This document shows positions 1 to 8,680 of a stretch of 64,000 nucleotides of DNA, in pieces. How positions within the stretch are numbered: position 1 is the stretch's first letter; every line of letters begins with the position of its first letter. The stretch is from SZUA-547 sp963669265 (GTDB lineage: Bacteria; Pseudomonadota; Alphaproteobacteria; Rhodobacterales; Rhodobacteraceae). The position numbers and the translations under genes were made by a program. The stretch lies in NCBI GenBank assembly GCA_963669265.1, contig OY769916.1, positions 3,720,001 to 3,784,000 on the forward strand. Direction: 5' to 3'. Below the pieces are notes generated by a model. It was not told the origin of the DNA and searched no databases. It saw nothing but the letters and a program-made list of their open reading frames with translations.

Positions 1-2
1 AA

Positions 3-1301
3 CTGATGAACAAGGGCGGAATCACCACACGGCTGGTCGAGTTCAGCCAGGCCCTGATGGGCCATCTACGGGGCGGTCTGGCGCATGTGAACATCCTCTC
101 GTCGATCCTGTTCGCGGGCCTGTCCGGCTCCGCGGTCGCGGATACGTCGGCGCTGGGCTCGACTCTGATCCCGGCGATGGAGAAGAACGGCTATACGCGC
201 AAATTCGCCGCTGCGATCACCGCCGCCAGCTCGGTCATCGGGCCGATCATCCCGCCCTCAGGCATCATGATCATCTACGCCTATGTCATGGGCGAGAGCG
301 TCGCCGCGCTGTTTCTGGCGGGCATCGTTCCCGGGGTTATGGTGGGCGTCGGGCTGATGGTGGTGGTGCGCCTGCTGGCCGATCGCTACGACCTGCCAAA
401 GGCGGAGCGGATCGTGAACCCGGGTCAGAAGATCTCGCCGCTGGAGGGACGCGTGTCCTTTGTGCTGCTCAGGATCAATCTGGCCGGCGTGATGATGGCG
501 ATCTTCATGGGGCTGCTCGCCGTGATGGGGCAGGGCGCTGACGGTGACGCCCCGATCAGCGGTTGGATCGTGTTTCTGGTGTTCCTGCCGGTCGCCCATC
601 TGCTGCTGATGCGCCTTCGGCGCTCCGTCTCACCGGACTTCCGCATCATCTGCAAAAAGGCGGTCGCGCCGCTCCAGACCCCGATCATCATTCTGGGCGG
701 CATTCTGGTCGGCGTCTTTACCCCGACCGAGGCCTCGGCCATCGCGGTGGCCTATGCGTTGATCATCGCATTTTTCGTACTGCGCAGCATGAGCCTGCGC
801 GACCTGCCCGCGATCCTGACCAAAGCGGCGCTGTCCTCGGCGACTGTCCTGTTGCTGGTGGGCGCGGCCGTCGCCTTCAAGACAGTGGTCAGCCTCAGCC
901 ACGCGCCGGAGCAGATGGCGACGTTCATTCTGGGCCTCAGCGAGAATCCCCTGACGCTGCTGTTCCTGATCAACGTTCTGCTGTTCGTGGTCGGTATGTT
1001 TCTGGACGCGGGCCCCGCGATTATCATCCTTGGCCCGATCCTGGGTCCGATCTTTGTCGATCTGGGCGTGCATCCGGTGCATTTCGCCATCATCATGTCG
1101 GTGAACCTGACGGTTGGCCTCGCCACCCCGCCAATGGGTCTGGTGTTGTTCGTGGCGTCGGCTGTGTCGGGTGAGAAGGTCGAGACGATATCCAAGGCGA
1201 TCCTGCCATTTCTGGCGGTTGAAGTGTTGGTGATCTTTCTGATCACATACGTGCCAGCGATTTCGATGACGATCCCGCGCCTGACCGGGTTCGTCCAATA
1301 A
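3..1301 (+). CDS. TRAP transporter large permease (DctM family), 5'-truncated by window edge
   Basis: Integral membrane permease of a tripartite ATP-independent periplasmic transporter, which uses an ion gradient to import organic acids or sulfonates delivered by a DctP protein. The reading frame is open to the window start, so the first transmembrane part is missing. The visible 431 residues show the family signature around residues 38-50 (GLSGSAVADTSALG), the GPIIPPSG motif and repeated hydrophobic helices to the C-terminus. A hydrophilic insert near residues 130-215 makes it longer than the shortest DctM proteins. The solute-binding gene follows 39 bp downstream, and the sulfoglycolysis-type genes lie on the same strand. 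From context I infer that the substrate may be sulfoquinovose, its glyceride or another sulfonate; the sequence alone does not prove that. Confidence 0.93.
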   Translation: MMNKGGITTRLVEFSQALMGHLRGGLAHVNILSSILFAGLSGSAVADTSALGSTLIPAMEKNGYTRKFAAAITAASSVIGPIIPPSGIMIIYAYVMGESVAALFLAGIVPGVMVGVGLMVVVRLLADRYDLPKAERIVNPGQKISPLEGRVSFVLLRINLAGVMMAIFMGLLAVMGQGADGDAPISGWIVFLVFLPVAHLLLMRLRRSVSPDFRIICKKAVAPLQTPIIILGGILVGVFTPTEASAIAVAYALIIAFFVLRSMSLRDLPAILTKAALSSATVLLLVGAAVAFKTVVSLSHAPEQMATFILGLSENPLTLLFLINVLLFVVGMFLDAGPAIIILGPILGPIFVDLGVHPVHFAIIMSVNLTVGLATPPMGLVLFVASAVSGEKVETISKAILPFLAVEVLVIFLITYVPAISMTIPRLTGFVQ

Positions 1302-1340
1302 ACGCCGAAACACGCACCGAGTTCCACAAGGAGGAAAACA

Positions 1341-2399
1341 ATGCTGCGAACGACCATCAGAGCGCTGGCGGCGGCGGCTATTCTGGCCGCGTCCGGCCAC
1401 GCGGTTGCGGCTGCGGATTACACCATCCGCGCGACCGCGAACTCGAATGAGAACGATGAGGATTATGACGGTCTCATCGTCTTTAAGAACTATGTCGAGA
1501 GCGCCTCGAACGGCGCGATCGAGGTCGAATTGTTCATTGGAACGCAGCTTTGCTCGAAAGGCGCCGAGTGCCTGCAGGGCGTCGCGGACGGCTCGATTGA
1601 CGTCTATATCTCCACCTCCGGCGGCGCCTCGGGCATCTTTCCCTATGTGCAGGTGCTCGACCTGCCGTATCTGATGGCCAATGACCGGATCGCCGAGGCG
1701 GTTCTGTCCGGCGACTTCACCCGAAAAGTGCGCGACATGGCGCTGGAGGACAGCGGCGGCGCGATCCGGCTGATGACCATCGGCAACACCGGCGGCTGGC
1801 GTAATTTCGCCAACACCAAGCGGCGCGTGCAGACGCCCGCCGACATGGAAGGGCTCAAGATCCGCACCGTCGTCGCCGATCTGCCGCAGGAACTGGTGCG
1901 CGCGTTGGGCGCCTCCCCCACGCCGATTCCATGGCCGGAGTTGTTCACCAGCTTCCAGACTGGCGTCGTCGAGGGGTCGAAGAACGGCATCACCGACATC
2001 ATGGGCATGAAATTCCCTGATGCGGGTCTGCAATATGTGACGCTGGACGGCCACGCCTATATGGGCGCGCTCTGGTGGATGAACAACGAGAACTTCATGG
2101 CGATGCCCGAAGACATGCGCCGCGTTGTTGTCGACGGGTTCGCGGCGCTCCAGCAGGCCACCTTCGCCTCGCCCAAACGCAAGTCGATTCAGGCCTATTC
2201 CGATTTTGTGGCGGGGGGCGGCGACCTCTATGTCCCGACGCCGGAAGAAAAGGCGATGTTCAAAGAAGCCGCGGCGCCGGTCTATGAATGGTTCAAGGAG
2301 AACATCAATCGTGGGCCGGAAGTGTTTGACGCGCTCACCGCGGCGGTCGCCGAAGAAGAAGCGGCGATCGACGCCGGCATCGCCAAGGACATTCAATAG
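1341..2399 (+). CDS. TRAP transporter solute-binding protein (DctP family)
   Basis: Periplasmic substrate-binding subunit that captures an anionic solute and hands it to the DctQM permease. The 352-residue protein begins with a clear Sec signal peptide (hydrophobic core, residues 7-22, cleaved near AVAAA). It keeps the DctP fold signatures: GLKIRTV followed by LGASPTPIPWPELFTSFQTGVVEG, where the conserved arginine of GLKIR normally binds the substrate carboxylate. A strong AAGGAGG ribosome site lies just upstream of the ATG. It follows the large permease, the reverse of the common P-Q-M order. The ligand is unknown; the neighbouring sulfonate genes make a sulfonated sugar or C3 sulfonate plausible. 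Confidence 0.93.
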   Translation: MLRTTIRALAAAAILAASGHAVAAADYTIRATANSNENDEDYDGLIVFKNYVESASNGAIEVELFIGTQLCSKGAECLQGVADGSIDVYISTSGGASGIFPYVQVLDLPYLMANDRIAEAVLSGDFTRKVRDMALEDSGGAIRLMTIGNTGGWRNFANTKRRVQTPADMEGLKIRTVVADLPQELVRALGASPTPIPWPELFTSFQTGVVEGSKNGITDIMGMKFPDAGLQYVTLDGHAYMGALWWMNNENFMAMPEDMRRVVVDGFAALQQATFASPKRKSIQAYSDFVAGGGDLYVPTPEEKAMFKEAAAPVYEWFKENINRGPEVFDALTAAVAEEEAAIDAGIAKDIQ

Positions 2400-2410
2400 A
2401 GACGATATGA

Positions 2411-2441
2411 ACGGGCGCGGTCACGTCATGCGGGTCGCGCC
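2411..2441 (+). terminator. GC hairpin after the TRAP genes, possible weak terminator
   Basis: A 7-bp stem, GGGCGCG with CGCGCCC, closes a 17-base loop just past the DctP stop codon and before the end of the convergent Sel1 gene. No T-run follows, so intrinsic termination is uncertain; it could instead protect the mRNA 3' end. Confidence 0.3.
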
Positions 2442-2476
2442 CGGTCCGTTCGGATGACGGCGCTGGCGCTCCAAAC

Positions 2477-2950
2477 CTACCGGAACGGGTACAGCCAGGC
2501 GCGATAGTCATCGATCAGCTTATGAGACAACTCGATTTGTTCAGGCGTCATCTTCTTCACCACTTCCTCCTGCGAGATCGCGGCGTCGGGATCGCCGCCG
2601 ATGGCGGAGAGGACGTACCAGGCGTAGGCCCGCACCAGATCGGGCGACGGCATGCCGCGGCCGACTTCATAGTACCAGCCGACGCCGGATTGCGCCCCGG
2701 CATGGCCTTTCATCGCGGCCCTGAGATACCAGTCGAAGGCGCGCACGTCGTCTCGTTCGACCCCGAGGCCGGACGCGAACATCACGCCGATCAACTCCTC
2801 AGCCTCGGCGTTGCCCGAGCGCGCGGCGGGCAAAAGCTCCTCCATCGCGGCGGCGTAATCGCCCGCATCCATGAAGTCGCGCGCGGTCTCGATTTCGGCG
2901 GCGAGCGGTTGCGGGAGAAGCAGGAACAGAAGAAGGGCGAGGCAGCGCAT
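2477..2950 (-). CDS. Secreted Sel1-repeat protein
   Basis: Small exported protein of 157 residues with tetratricopeptide-like Sel1 repeats, which usually act as protein-protein scaffolds. Residues 1-18 form a signal peptide (MRCLALLLFLLLPQPLAA). The repeats run from about residue 26 to 125, with typical A..GD..A...L.PAA..GN.EAEELIGVMFASGLGV and AFDWYLRAAMKGHAGAQ.GVGWYYEVGRG segments. The ATG at 2950 is preceded by AAGGAG at 7-base spacing, which fixes the start even though the frame is open far upstream. It faces away from the plus-strand peroxidase gene, whose 5' end it touches or overlaps. Its partner is unknown. Confidence 0.85.
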   Translation of the reverse strand: MRCLALLLFLLLPQPLAAEIETARDFMDAGDYAAAMEELLPAARSGNAEAEELIGVMFASGLGVERDDVRAFDWYLRAAMKGHAGAQSGVGWYYEVGRGMPSPDLVRAYAWYVLSAIGGDPDAAISQEEVVKKMTPEQIELSHKLIDDYRAWLYPFR

Positions 2951-4270
2951 CTGATCTCCTTGATTGCGGCGGCGTTGTTGGGGGTGACGGCGACCTCCGC
3001 GCATGGTTTCGAGCTTCCCGCGAAACTGCAAGCGGCGGATTTTCACGACTTTGATCTGCGAAAGGCCGCGATCGGCCAGTTGCTGTTCTTTGACCCGATC
3101 CTCTCGGGCAATCGCAACATCTCCTGCGCCACCTGCCACAACCCGGACCACGCCACCAGCGACGGTCTGGCGCTGGGGATCGGCGAGGGAGGCGTCTGGG
3201 TGGGGCCGGACCGGGTCGCCGGAACCGGATCGTCGCGCATTCGCAAACGCATTCCGCGCAACTCGCCCGCCCTCTGGAATCTCGGTGCGCGTGAGATCGA
3301 TGTTATGTTTCATGACGGTCGCGTCAGCGTCTCCGACATCTATGAGAACGGGTTCGATACGCCCGCGCAGGAATGGCTGCCCGAGGGGCTGGACGGAATA
3401 CTGGCGGTGCAGGCGCTCTTTCCGCTGACCTCGCAGTTCGAGATGGCGGGTGATCCGAAGGAGAACCAGGTCGCCGGCGCCGCCTATGACCGGATCGATG
3501 CGGTATGGCCGATTCTGGCCAAACGCGTGCGCGTCATCCCGGAATACAGCGACATGTTTATCGCCGCCTTTGACGAGGTGAACGACCCGCTGGACATCGA
3601 CATCACCCATATCGCCAACGCCATCGCCGCCTTTGAGGGGCTTGAGTGGCGAAGCTATGACAGCCCGTTCGACGCCTATCTGGCGGGTGAGCAGAGCGCT
3701 CTGACCGCGTCGCAAATGGCGGGCATGCACCTGTTTTACGGCGAGGCGGGATGCGCCGCCTGCCATTCGGGTCCCTTGCTGACCGATCACAAGTTTCATG
3801 CGCTGGCGTTGCCGCATTTCGGGCCGGGACGCACGCGCCGATGGGACCCGATCGTGCGCGATGTGGGCCGAATGGCGGCCTCCGACCGGCTGGAGGACGC
3901 CTATCGCTTTCGCACACCTTCGCTCCGTAACGTGGCGCTGACCGGGCCCTATGGCCATAACGGCGCCTATGCGACGCTGAAAGGGATCGTCCGGCACCAT
4001 CTGGACCCGGCGGCCGAATTTGCGGCGTGGAAGCCTCAGATGGTCTCCCTTCCGAGCGCAGCCTGGCTGGCGGGCGCTGATTTTCTGTCGTTTCAGGACA
4101 AACGGGAACGGGCGCGGCTCGCCTCCCGGATCGACATCGCGCCGGTCGCTTTGGCAGATGAGGACGTGGTCCATCTGGTGGCGTTCCTGCACGCGCTGAC
4201 CGGGACGGAATCGCTGAAAGGGCGGCTTGGGCGCCCCGCGCGCGTCCCCAGCGGGTTGGGGGTCGACTGA
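2909..4270 (+). CDS. Di-heme cytochrome c peroxidase / MauG-like protein
   Basis: Periplasmic c-type di-heme protein of the bacterial CcP/MauG superfamily, which reduces peroxide or carries out heme-dependent oxidation of a protein partner. Two CXXCH heme sites are visible: CATCH (Cys codons near 3125) and CAACH (near 3750). Between and after them are family segments such as NSPALWNLG, MFHDGR, FRTPSLRNVALTGPYGHNGAY and a C-terminal LVAFLHALTG. A hydrophobic stretch (ISLIAAALLGVTATSA) acts as signal peptide. No ATG fits the start: TTG at 2909 gives a positively charged n-region, and TTG at 2960 is the alternative. The stop codon overlaps the kinase ATG (TGATG), so the two are translationally coupled. 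Why a peroxidase sits in a sugar-sulfonate operon is not clear. Confidence 0.82.
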   Translation: MREKQEQKKGEAAHLISLIAAALLGVTATSAHGFELPAKLQAADFHDFDLRKAAIGQLLFFDPILSGNRNISCATCHNPDHATSDGLALGIGEGGVWVGPDRVAGTGSSRIRKRIPRNSPALWNLGAREIDVMFHDGRVSVSDIYENGFDTPAQEWLPEGLDGILAVQALFPLTSQFEMAGDPKENQVAGAAYDRIDAVWPILAKRVRVIPEYSDMFIAAFDEVNDPLDIDITHIANAIAAFEGLEWRSYDSPFDAYLAGEQSALTASQMAGMHLFYGEAGCAACHSGPLLTDHKFHALALPHFGPGRTRRWDPIVRDVGRMAASDRLEDAYRFRTPSLRNVALTGPYGHNGAYATLKGIVRHHLDPAAEFAAWKPQMVSLPSAAWLAGADFLSFQDKRERARLASRIDIAPVALADEDVVHLVAFLHALTGTESLKGRLGRPARVPSGLGVD

Positions 4271-5157
4271 TGGCGCGGGTCCTCGTTCTGGGCATGGCGG
4301 TGATGGATTTCGTCTTTTCGGTGGATGAGATGCCGAATTCGCCGACGAAGCACCGCGCCGAGGCCGCCGAGGCCATTGTCGGCGGCGGCGCCTCCAACGC
4401 CGCCATCGCGATCGCGCGGCTGGGCGCCCAAGCGGCCCTGGCGGGCCGCTTGGGCGACGACGCGTTGGCGGACCTTATTTTGGCGGATCTGGCGGCGCAG
4501 GGGGTCGAGACCGAATTGTTTCATTGCGCTCCCGGCGGACGCTCCTCCTTTAGCTCGGTTTTCGTCGATAGGACGGGCGAACGCCAGATCGTCAATTTTC
4601 GCGGGTCCGGATTGCGAGCGGACGCCGATTGGATCGCGGAGACGCCGCGCGCGGACGCGGTTCTGGTTGACGATCGTTGGTCCGAGGGCGCGATCGCGGC
4701 GCTCGAAAAGGCGCGGGAGTGGGGCGTACCCGGAATCGTCGACGCCGAAGGGCCGTTCGGCAAGGGCGTGCTCATGGCCGGGTCGCATATCGCGTTCTCA
4801 CGGCCCGGTCTGCTGTCGATCTCCGACGTGCCGGAGCTGCCCGTCGCGCTGGCGCAATTCGCGCGCGCCACTTCGAAATGGGCCTGCGTGACCGATGGCG
4901 CGAACGGCGTCTGGCACACGACACCATCTGGGGTCGAGCATGTGTCGGCCTGCCCGATCGACGCTGTGGACACGCTGGCGGCCGGCGACGTCTGGCACGG
5001 CGCGTTCACGCTCGCCCTTGCGGAAGGTCGCGCGGAACCCGATGCGATCCTGTTCGCAAACGCGGCGGCGGCGCTCAAATGCCAGACATTTGGCGGAGCG
5101 CGGGGCGCGCCCGATCGCGCCGCCGTCCATCATTTTCTTGAGGAGAATTCAACATGA
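4270..5157 (+). CDS. PfkB-family sugar kinase, candidate 6-deoxy-6-sulfofructose kinase
   Basis: ATP-dependent ribokinase-fold enzyme of 295 residues. The N-terminal GGGASNAAIAIARLG substrate/lid region and the C-terminal DTLAAGDVWHG motif, with the catalytic Asp of the anion hole, are both present. The motif has Ala where most PfkB proteins have Gly (DTxGAGD). The gene is coupled to the upstream peroxidase and is followed within a few bases by a LacD/YihT-type aldolase, then by a FucI-like isomerase. That order matches sulfo-EMP sulfoglycolysis, where the kinase makes 6-deoxy-6-sulfofructose 1-phosphate. PfkB membership is clear from sequence; the sulfosugar substrate is inferred from the neighbours and from the sulfopyruvate decarboxylase nearby. 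An ordinary hexose or tagatose-phosphate kinase is the alternative. Confidence 0.85.
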   Translation: MARVLVLGMAVMDFVFSVDEMPNSPTKHRAEAAEAIVGGGASNAAIAIARLGAQAALAGRLGDDALADLILADLAAQGVETELFHCAPGGRSSFSSVFVDRTGERQIVNFRGSGLRADADWIAETPRADAVLVDDRWSEGAIAALEKAREWGVPGIVDAEGPFGKGVLMAGSHIAFSRPGLLSISDVPELPVALAQFARATSKWACVTDGANGVWHTTPSGVEHVSACPIDAVDTLAAGDVWHGAFTLALAEGRAEPDAILFANAAAALKCQTFGGARGAPDRAAVHHFLEENST

Positions 5158-6179
5158 GCCTGACGCCGGGAAAACTCTGGGGCTTGCGCCGCATGGCGGG
5201 CGAAAACGGCGTCTTCAAGATGACCGCCGTGGATCAGCGCCCGCCGATCAAAGGCCCGATCGCCGCGCATCTTGGCGTGGACGAGGCGCCGTGGGAGCAG
5301 GTTGCCCGGTTCAAAGGATTGCTGGTTGAGACCTTGCAGGCGCAGAGCACGGCGATGCTGCTGGATCCGCACTACGCCATTCCTCACAGCGTCGATCGGA
5401 TGTCGCCCGCCAAAGGGCTGATCGTCACCTTGGAGGACAGCCAGTTTCGCGAGACGCAAGAGGGGCGGCTTTCGGACAGTATCGACGACTGGTCGGTGGA
5501 AAAGATCAAGCGGATGGGCGGCGATGCGGTCAAAGTGCTGGCCTGGTATCGCCCGGACGCCGGGCTGTCGGTTTGTCAGGCGCAGCAGGACTATGTGAAA
5601 CGGGTGGGTGAGGATTGCGCGCGCTACGACATTCCCTTCCTGTTCGAGCTTCTGGTCTACCCGCTGGCCTCTGATAAGCATCAGACTAGGGACTATGTCG
5701 AGATGCGCGGCAAGAAAGCCGACGACGTGCTGGGCTCGGTGGAGATCTTCGCTCGGCCGGAATTCGGCGTCGATGTCTTCAAGCTCGAAAGCCCGGTTAA
5801 CGCCGCGGACGCAGATGGCTCGACCGATGTGCAGCGGGTGTTTGACGAGATGGGACGCCTCGCCGGGCGGCCTTGGGTCATGCTGTCGGCCGGGGCTGGC
5901 AAGCCGGAATTTCGCAACGTGCTGAAACACGCCTTCGCGGCCGGCGCCTCCGGGTTTCTGGCCGGACGCGCCATCTGGCTGGACGCGTTCAAAGCCTATC
6001 CAGATTGGGAGAAGATCACGATGGAACTGGAGGGCGGCGCGACGGCGTATATGGCGGATATTTGCGCGCTGGCGGACGCAGAGGCGGCAAACTGGGCGGC
6101 GCATGAATGCTATGGACCCGGCGGCGCGCGGTTTGCGCCGAACGACGCCAGCTTCCGCAGCGGTTATTCGGGGTTCTGA
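5154..6179 (+). CDS. Class I aldolase of the LacD/YihT family, candidate sulfofructose-1-phosphate aldolase
   Basis: TIM-barrel aldolase of 341 residues related to tagatose-1,6-bisphosphate aldolase LacD and sulfofructose-phosphate aldolase YihT. Visible family blocks are the N-terminal TAVDQRPPI, the GGDAVKVLAWYRPDA strand, VDVFKLESPVN (the lysine is the likely Schiff-base residue), WVMLSAGAG and GFLAGRAIW (phosphate-binding loop). The ATG overlaps the kinase stop codon, preceded by GAGGAG. In the inferred pathway it cleaves the phosphorylated sulfosugar into dihydroxyacetone phosphate and 3-sulfolactaldehyde. The family is certain. The sulfonate specificity is inferred from the adjacent isomerase, the Gfo/Idh/MocA gene and the convergent sulfolactate genes. 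Confidence 0.86.
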   Translation: MSLTPGKLWGLRRMAGENGVFKMTAVDQRPPIKGPIAAHLGVDEAPWEQVARFKGLLVETLQAQSTAMLLDPHYAIPHSVDRMSPAKGLIVTLEDSQFRETQEGRLSDSIDDWSVEKIKRMGGDAVKVLAWYRPDAGLSVCQAQQDYVKRVGEDCARYDIPFLFELLVYPLASDKHQTRDYVEMRGKKADDVLGSVEIFARPEFGVDVFKLESPVNAADADGSTDVQRVFDEMGRLAGRPWVMLSAGAGKPEFRNVLKHAFAAGASGFLAGRAIWLDAFKAYPDWEKITMELEGGATAYMADICALADAEAANWAAHECYGPGGARFAPNDASFRSGYSGF

Positions 6180-6182
6180 AGC

Positions 6183-7574
6183 ATGGCGGCGATGAATATC
6201 GGCGTCCTTCCGCTCGGGCGCCCAACATTCGACGTGCCCTTCGCCGAGCAGAAATTGGCGGCGATGCTGGCGGCCCTCGACGCGCTAGAGTGCGAGATCC
6301 TCGGGCCGCGCAACCTGCTGATGGATGAGGCGGCGACGCTGGCGGCGATGGAGGCGCTGACGGCGACAGCGCCCGATCAGATCATGATCCTGCAGGCGAC
6401 TTTCACCGACGCCTCGGCGGTGGTCGCGGCGGCGGACCGGTTTGATCAGCCAATATCGATTTGGGCGACGCCGGAGCCTCGGCTGGGCGAGCGATTGCGC
6501 CTCAATTCGTTTTGCGGGCTCAATCTGGCCAGCCATGCGTTAGGCCGAAATCAGCGCGCCTTTTCATGGCTTTACGCAGACCCTGAAGGCGATGTCGCCG
6601 CAGAGCTTGAGGCGTTGATCGGCGGGCGGCGCTCGGTTCGCCGTCTGAGCGCCGCGCCTGCGGCCGCACGCTCGCCAGATGGCGCGCGTATCTCCAATGC
6701 AATCAGCGGACGGCGCATCGCCCGGATCGGCGAGCATCCGACGGGTTTCGACACATGCGCCTATTCGGCGGACGCCATTCAGGCTCTGGTCGGGGTCGAA
6801 GTGGACGCGCTGGCGTTGGAGGATCTGTTCGATGCGGCTCGCGCCGCGCCCGCTGATGACGTCACCGCGCTGCGCGCAGCCGCCAGCGCCCAGTTGAGCG
6901 ATATCGGCGATGTCGATCAGGCGGAACTGGACCGCTCGCTGCGGCTGAAGGCGGGGTTGGAGGCGATGCGCGCGAAGAACGGCTATGACGCCTTCGCCAT
7001 CCGCTGCTGGCCGGAGGCGTTTACGGAGTATGGCGGCGCGGTGTGCGGACCGGCGTCGATGATGGGCGAGGGGCGCACGCCCTGCGCCTGCGAGGCCGAT
7101 GTCTATGGCGCGCTGACCCAGTTGATCCTGCAAGAGGCCGCCGAGGCGCCGGTCTTCCTGACCGATCTTGTCGATATCGACGTCGCCGATGGCACGGGCG
7201 TGGTGTGGCATTGCGGGCAGGCCCCGATCTCGATGCGCGATCCGGCGGCGCCATTGAGCGCGACTGTTCATTCGAACCGTAAAATGCCGCTGCTCTACCA
7301 GTTCCCGCTGAAACCGGGCCCGGTGACCTTCATGCGGGTCAGTCAGGCCTTTAACGAGCCCAAAATGGTGCTGGGTTTTGGTGAGATGCTGTCGCGCCCG
7401 ATGGCGTTCACGGGCACCTCCGGCGTGCTGCGTTTCGCGCGCCCGGCGGGGAACGTGATCAATGACGTCATGGCCAGCGGTCTTGAGCACCATGTGGCGC
7501 TCGCCTACGGCGATCATCGCGACGCGTTGCGCGCCGTCGCCGCGGAATTGCGGCTTCCTCTGTTGGAGATCTGA
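6183..7574 (+). CDS. L-fucose/arabinose isomerase-like protein, candidate sulfoquinovose isomerase
   Basis: A 463-residue protein with the alpha/beta domains of FucI/AraA-type ketol isomerases, which interconvert aldoses and ketoses using a divalent metal. The diagnostic stretch is AIRCWPEAF...G, then GEGRTPCACEADVYGALTQLIL and VFLTDLVDID, followed by VVWHCGQAP and the C-terminal barrel. The acidic and histidine residues in these blocks match the metal site region of the superfamily. It starts 3 bp after the aldolase stop. SqvD-type isomerases of sulfoquinovose pathways belong to this superfamily, so conversion of sulfoquinovose to sulfofructose is the best guess in this context. I cannot exclude a non-sulfonated sugar, and the stretch around residues 110-190 is divergent. 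Confidence 0.78.
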   Translation: MAAMNIGVLPLGRPTFDVPFAEQKLAAMLAALDALECEILGPRNLLMDEAATLAAMEALTATAPDQIMILQATFTDASAVVAAADRFDQPISIWATPEPRLGERLRLNSFCGLNLASHALGRNQRAFSWLYADPEGDVAAELEALIGGRRSVRRLSAAPAAARSPDGARISNAISGRRIARIGEHPTGFDTCAYSADAIQALVGVEVDALALEDLFDAARAAPADDVTALRAAASAQLSDIGDVDQAELDRSLRLKAGLEAMRAKNGYDAFAIRCWPEAFTEYGGAVCGPASMMGEGRTPCACEADVYGALTQLILQEAAEAPVFLTDLVDIDVADGTGVVWHCGQAPISMRDPAAPLSATVHSNRKMPLLYQFPLKPGPVTFMRVSQAFNEPKMVLGFGEMLSRPMAFTGTSGVLRFARPAGNVINDVMASGLEHHVALAYGDHRDALRAVAAELRLPLLEI

Positions 7575-7575
7575 C

Positions 7576-8670
7576 GTGAACCTGCGCTACGGCATCATCG
7601 GATCCGGCATGATGGGGCAGGAGCATATTCGCTATCTGAACCTGCTCGACGGCGTCGAGGTGGCGGCGATCGCCGATCCCGACGATGGCATGCGGACGCT
7701 TTCGGTCGAGACGGCGAATGGCGCGCCACGCAGCTTTCGCGACTATAGGGACATGCTGTCCAAAGGCGCGTTCGACGCGCTTCTGATCGCCTCGCCGAAC
7801 GACACCCATCACGCCGTGCTTTTGGACGCGTTGCAGACCTCCGTGCCGATCCTGTGCGAAAAACCGCTCTGCACGACATCCGCGCATTGCCGGGACATCA
7901 TCGCTCGGGCGGAAGGCCGCGCCGCGCCCGTCTGGGTGGCGATGGAGTACCGGTTCATGCCTCCTGTGCAGCGCCTGCTCGATGAGGTGCGCGCTGGAAG
8001 GGCTGGCGCCCCCCGGATGATGTCCATCCGCGAGCACCGGTATCCGTTTTTGGAGAAGGTGGGCGACTGGAACCGCTTCAACAGCCGCACCGGCGGCACG
8101 ATGGTGGAGAAATGCTGCCATTTCTGGGACCTGATGCGCTTAACGCTGCAGAGCGATCCCGTTCGGGTCTACGCCTCGGCGGGCGTCGATGAGAACCATC
8201 TCGACGAGCGCTATGACGAGCAGGTCCCGGACATCATCGACAATGGCTACGTGATTGTCGATTTCGAAAATGGATCGCGTGGGATGTTGGATCTCTGCAT
8301 GTTCGCAGAAGGATCGTTCTGGCAGGAAGTCATTTCAGTAACCGGAGGAAAGGCAAGGGTGGACGCCTGCGTCCCCGCGCCACTGCGGTTCTCTGAGGGT
8401 GGCGCGGAACATCACGCTCAAATTGTTATATCCGAACGAGAACACAGACGGGTTATGACCGAAAATATTGTGGTCGATCACGCGGTCCTGGCTGCGGGCG
8501 ACCATCACGGCTCGACCTATTTTCAACATCAAAGGTTCCGCGACATGGCGCTTTCTGGGTCGGGCGCGCCCGAAGTGAGCCTCTTGGATGGCCTGTGGTC
8601 GGTTCGCGTCGGCGAGGCGGCGGAGATCTCGGCGCGCACTGGCCGGGCTGTGGACTTCAGCGACGGATAG
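7576..8670 (+). CDS. Gfo/Idh/MocA-family NAD-binding protein, candidate NAD-dependent sulfoquinovosidase
   Basis: A 364-residue oxidoreductase-fold protein. The N-terminal Rossmann motif GIIGSGMMG, the LIASPNDTHH strand and the EKPLCT motif (conserved EKP lysine) are intact. The central block GGTMVEKCCHFWDLMRL supplies the catalytic His region of the C-terminal domain. The GTG start at 7576 directly follows the isomerase stop; longer frames upstream lie inside that gene. Most relatives are sugar dehydrogenases, but one branch of this fold (GH188) acts as NAD-dependent sulfoquinovosidases that release sulfoquinovose from its glycoside. No other glycosidase is in the cluster, so that role is attractive; it remains an inference. 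It ends 10 bp from a convergent gene. Confidence 0.78.
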   Translation: MNLRYGIIGSGMMGQEHIRYLNLLDGVEVAAIADPDDGMRTLSVETANGAPRSFRDYRDMLSKGAFDALLIASPNDTHHAVLLDALQTSVPILCEKPLCTTSAHCRDIIARAEGRAAPVWVAMEYRFMPPVQRLLDEVRAGRAGAPRMMSIREHRYPFLEKVGDWNRFNSRTGGTMVEKCCHFWDLMRLTLQSDPVRVYASAGVDENHLDERYDEQVPDIIDNGYVIVDFENGSRGMLDLCMFAEGSFWQEVISVTGGKARVDACVPAPLRFSEGGAEHHAQIVISEREHRRVMTENIVVDHAVLAAGDHHGSTYFQHQRFRDMALSGSGAPEVSLLDGLWSVRVGEAAEISARTGRAVDFSDG

Positions 8671-8680
8671 GTCCGCGCGG

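Noticed and set aside
630..2396. 588-codon minus-strand frame across the TRAP genes
   Set aside because: Shadow of dctM and dctP; Arg/His-rich with no recognisable motif.
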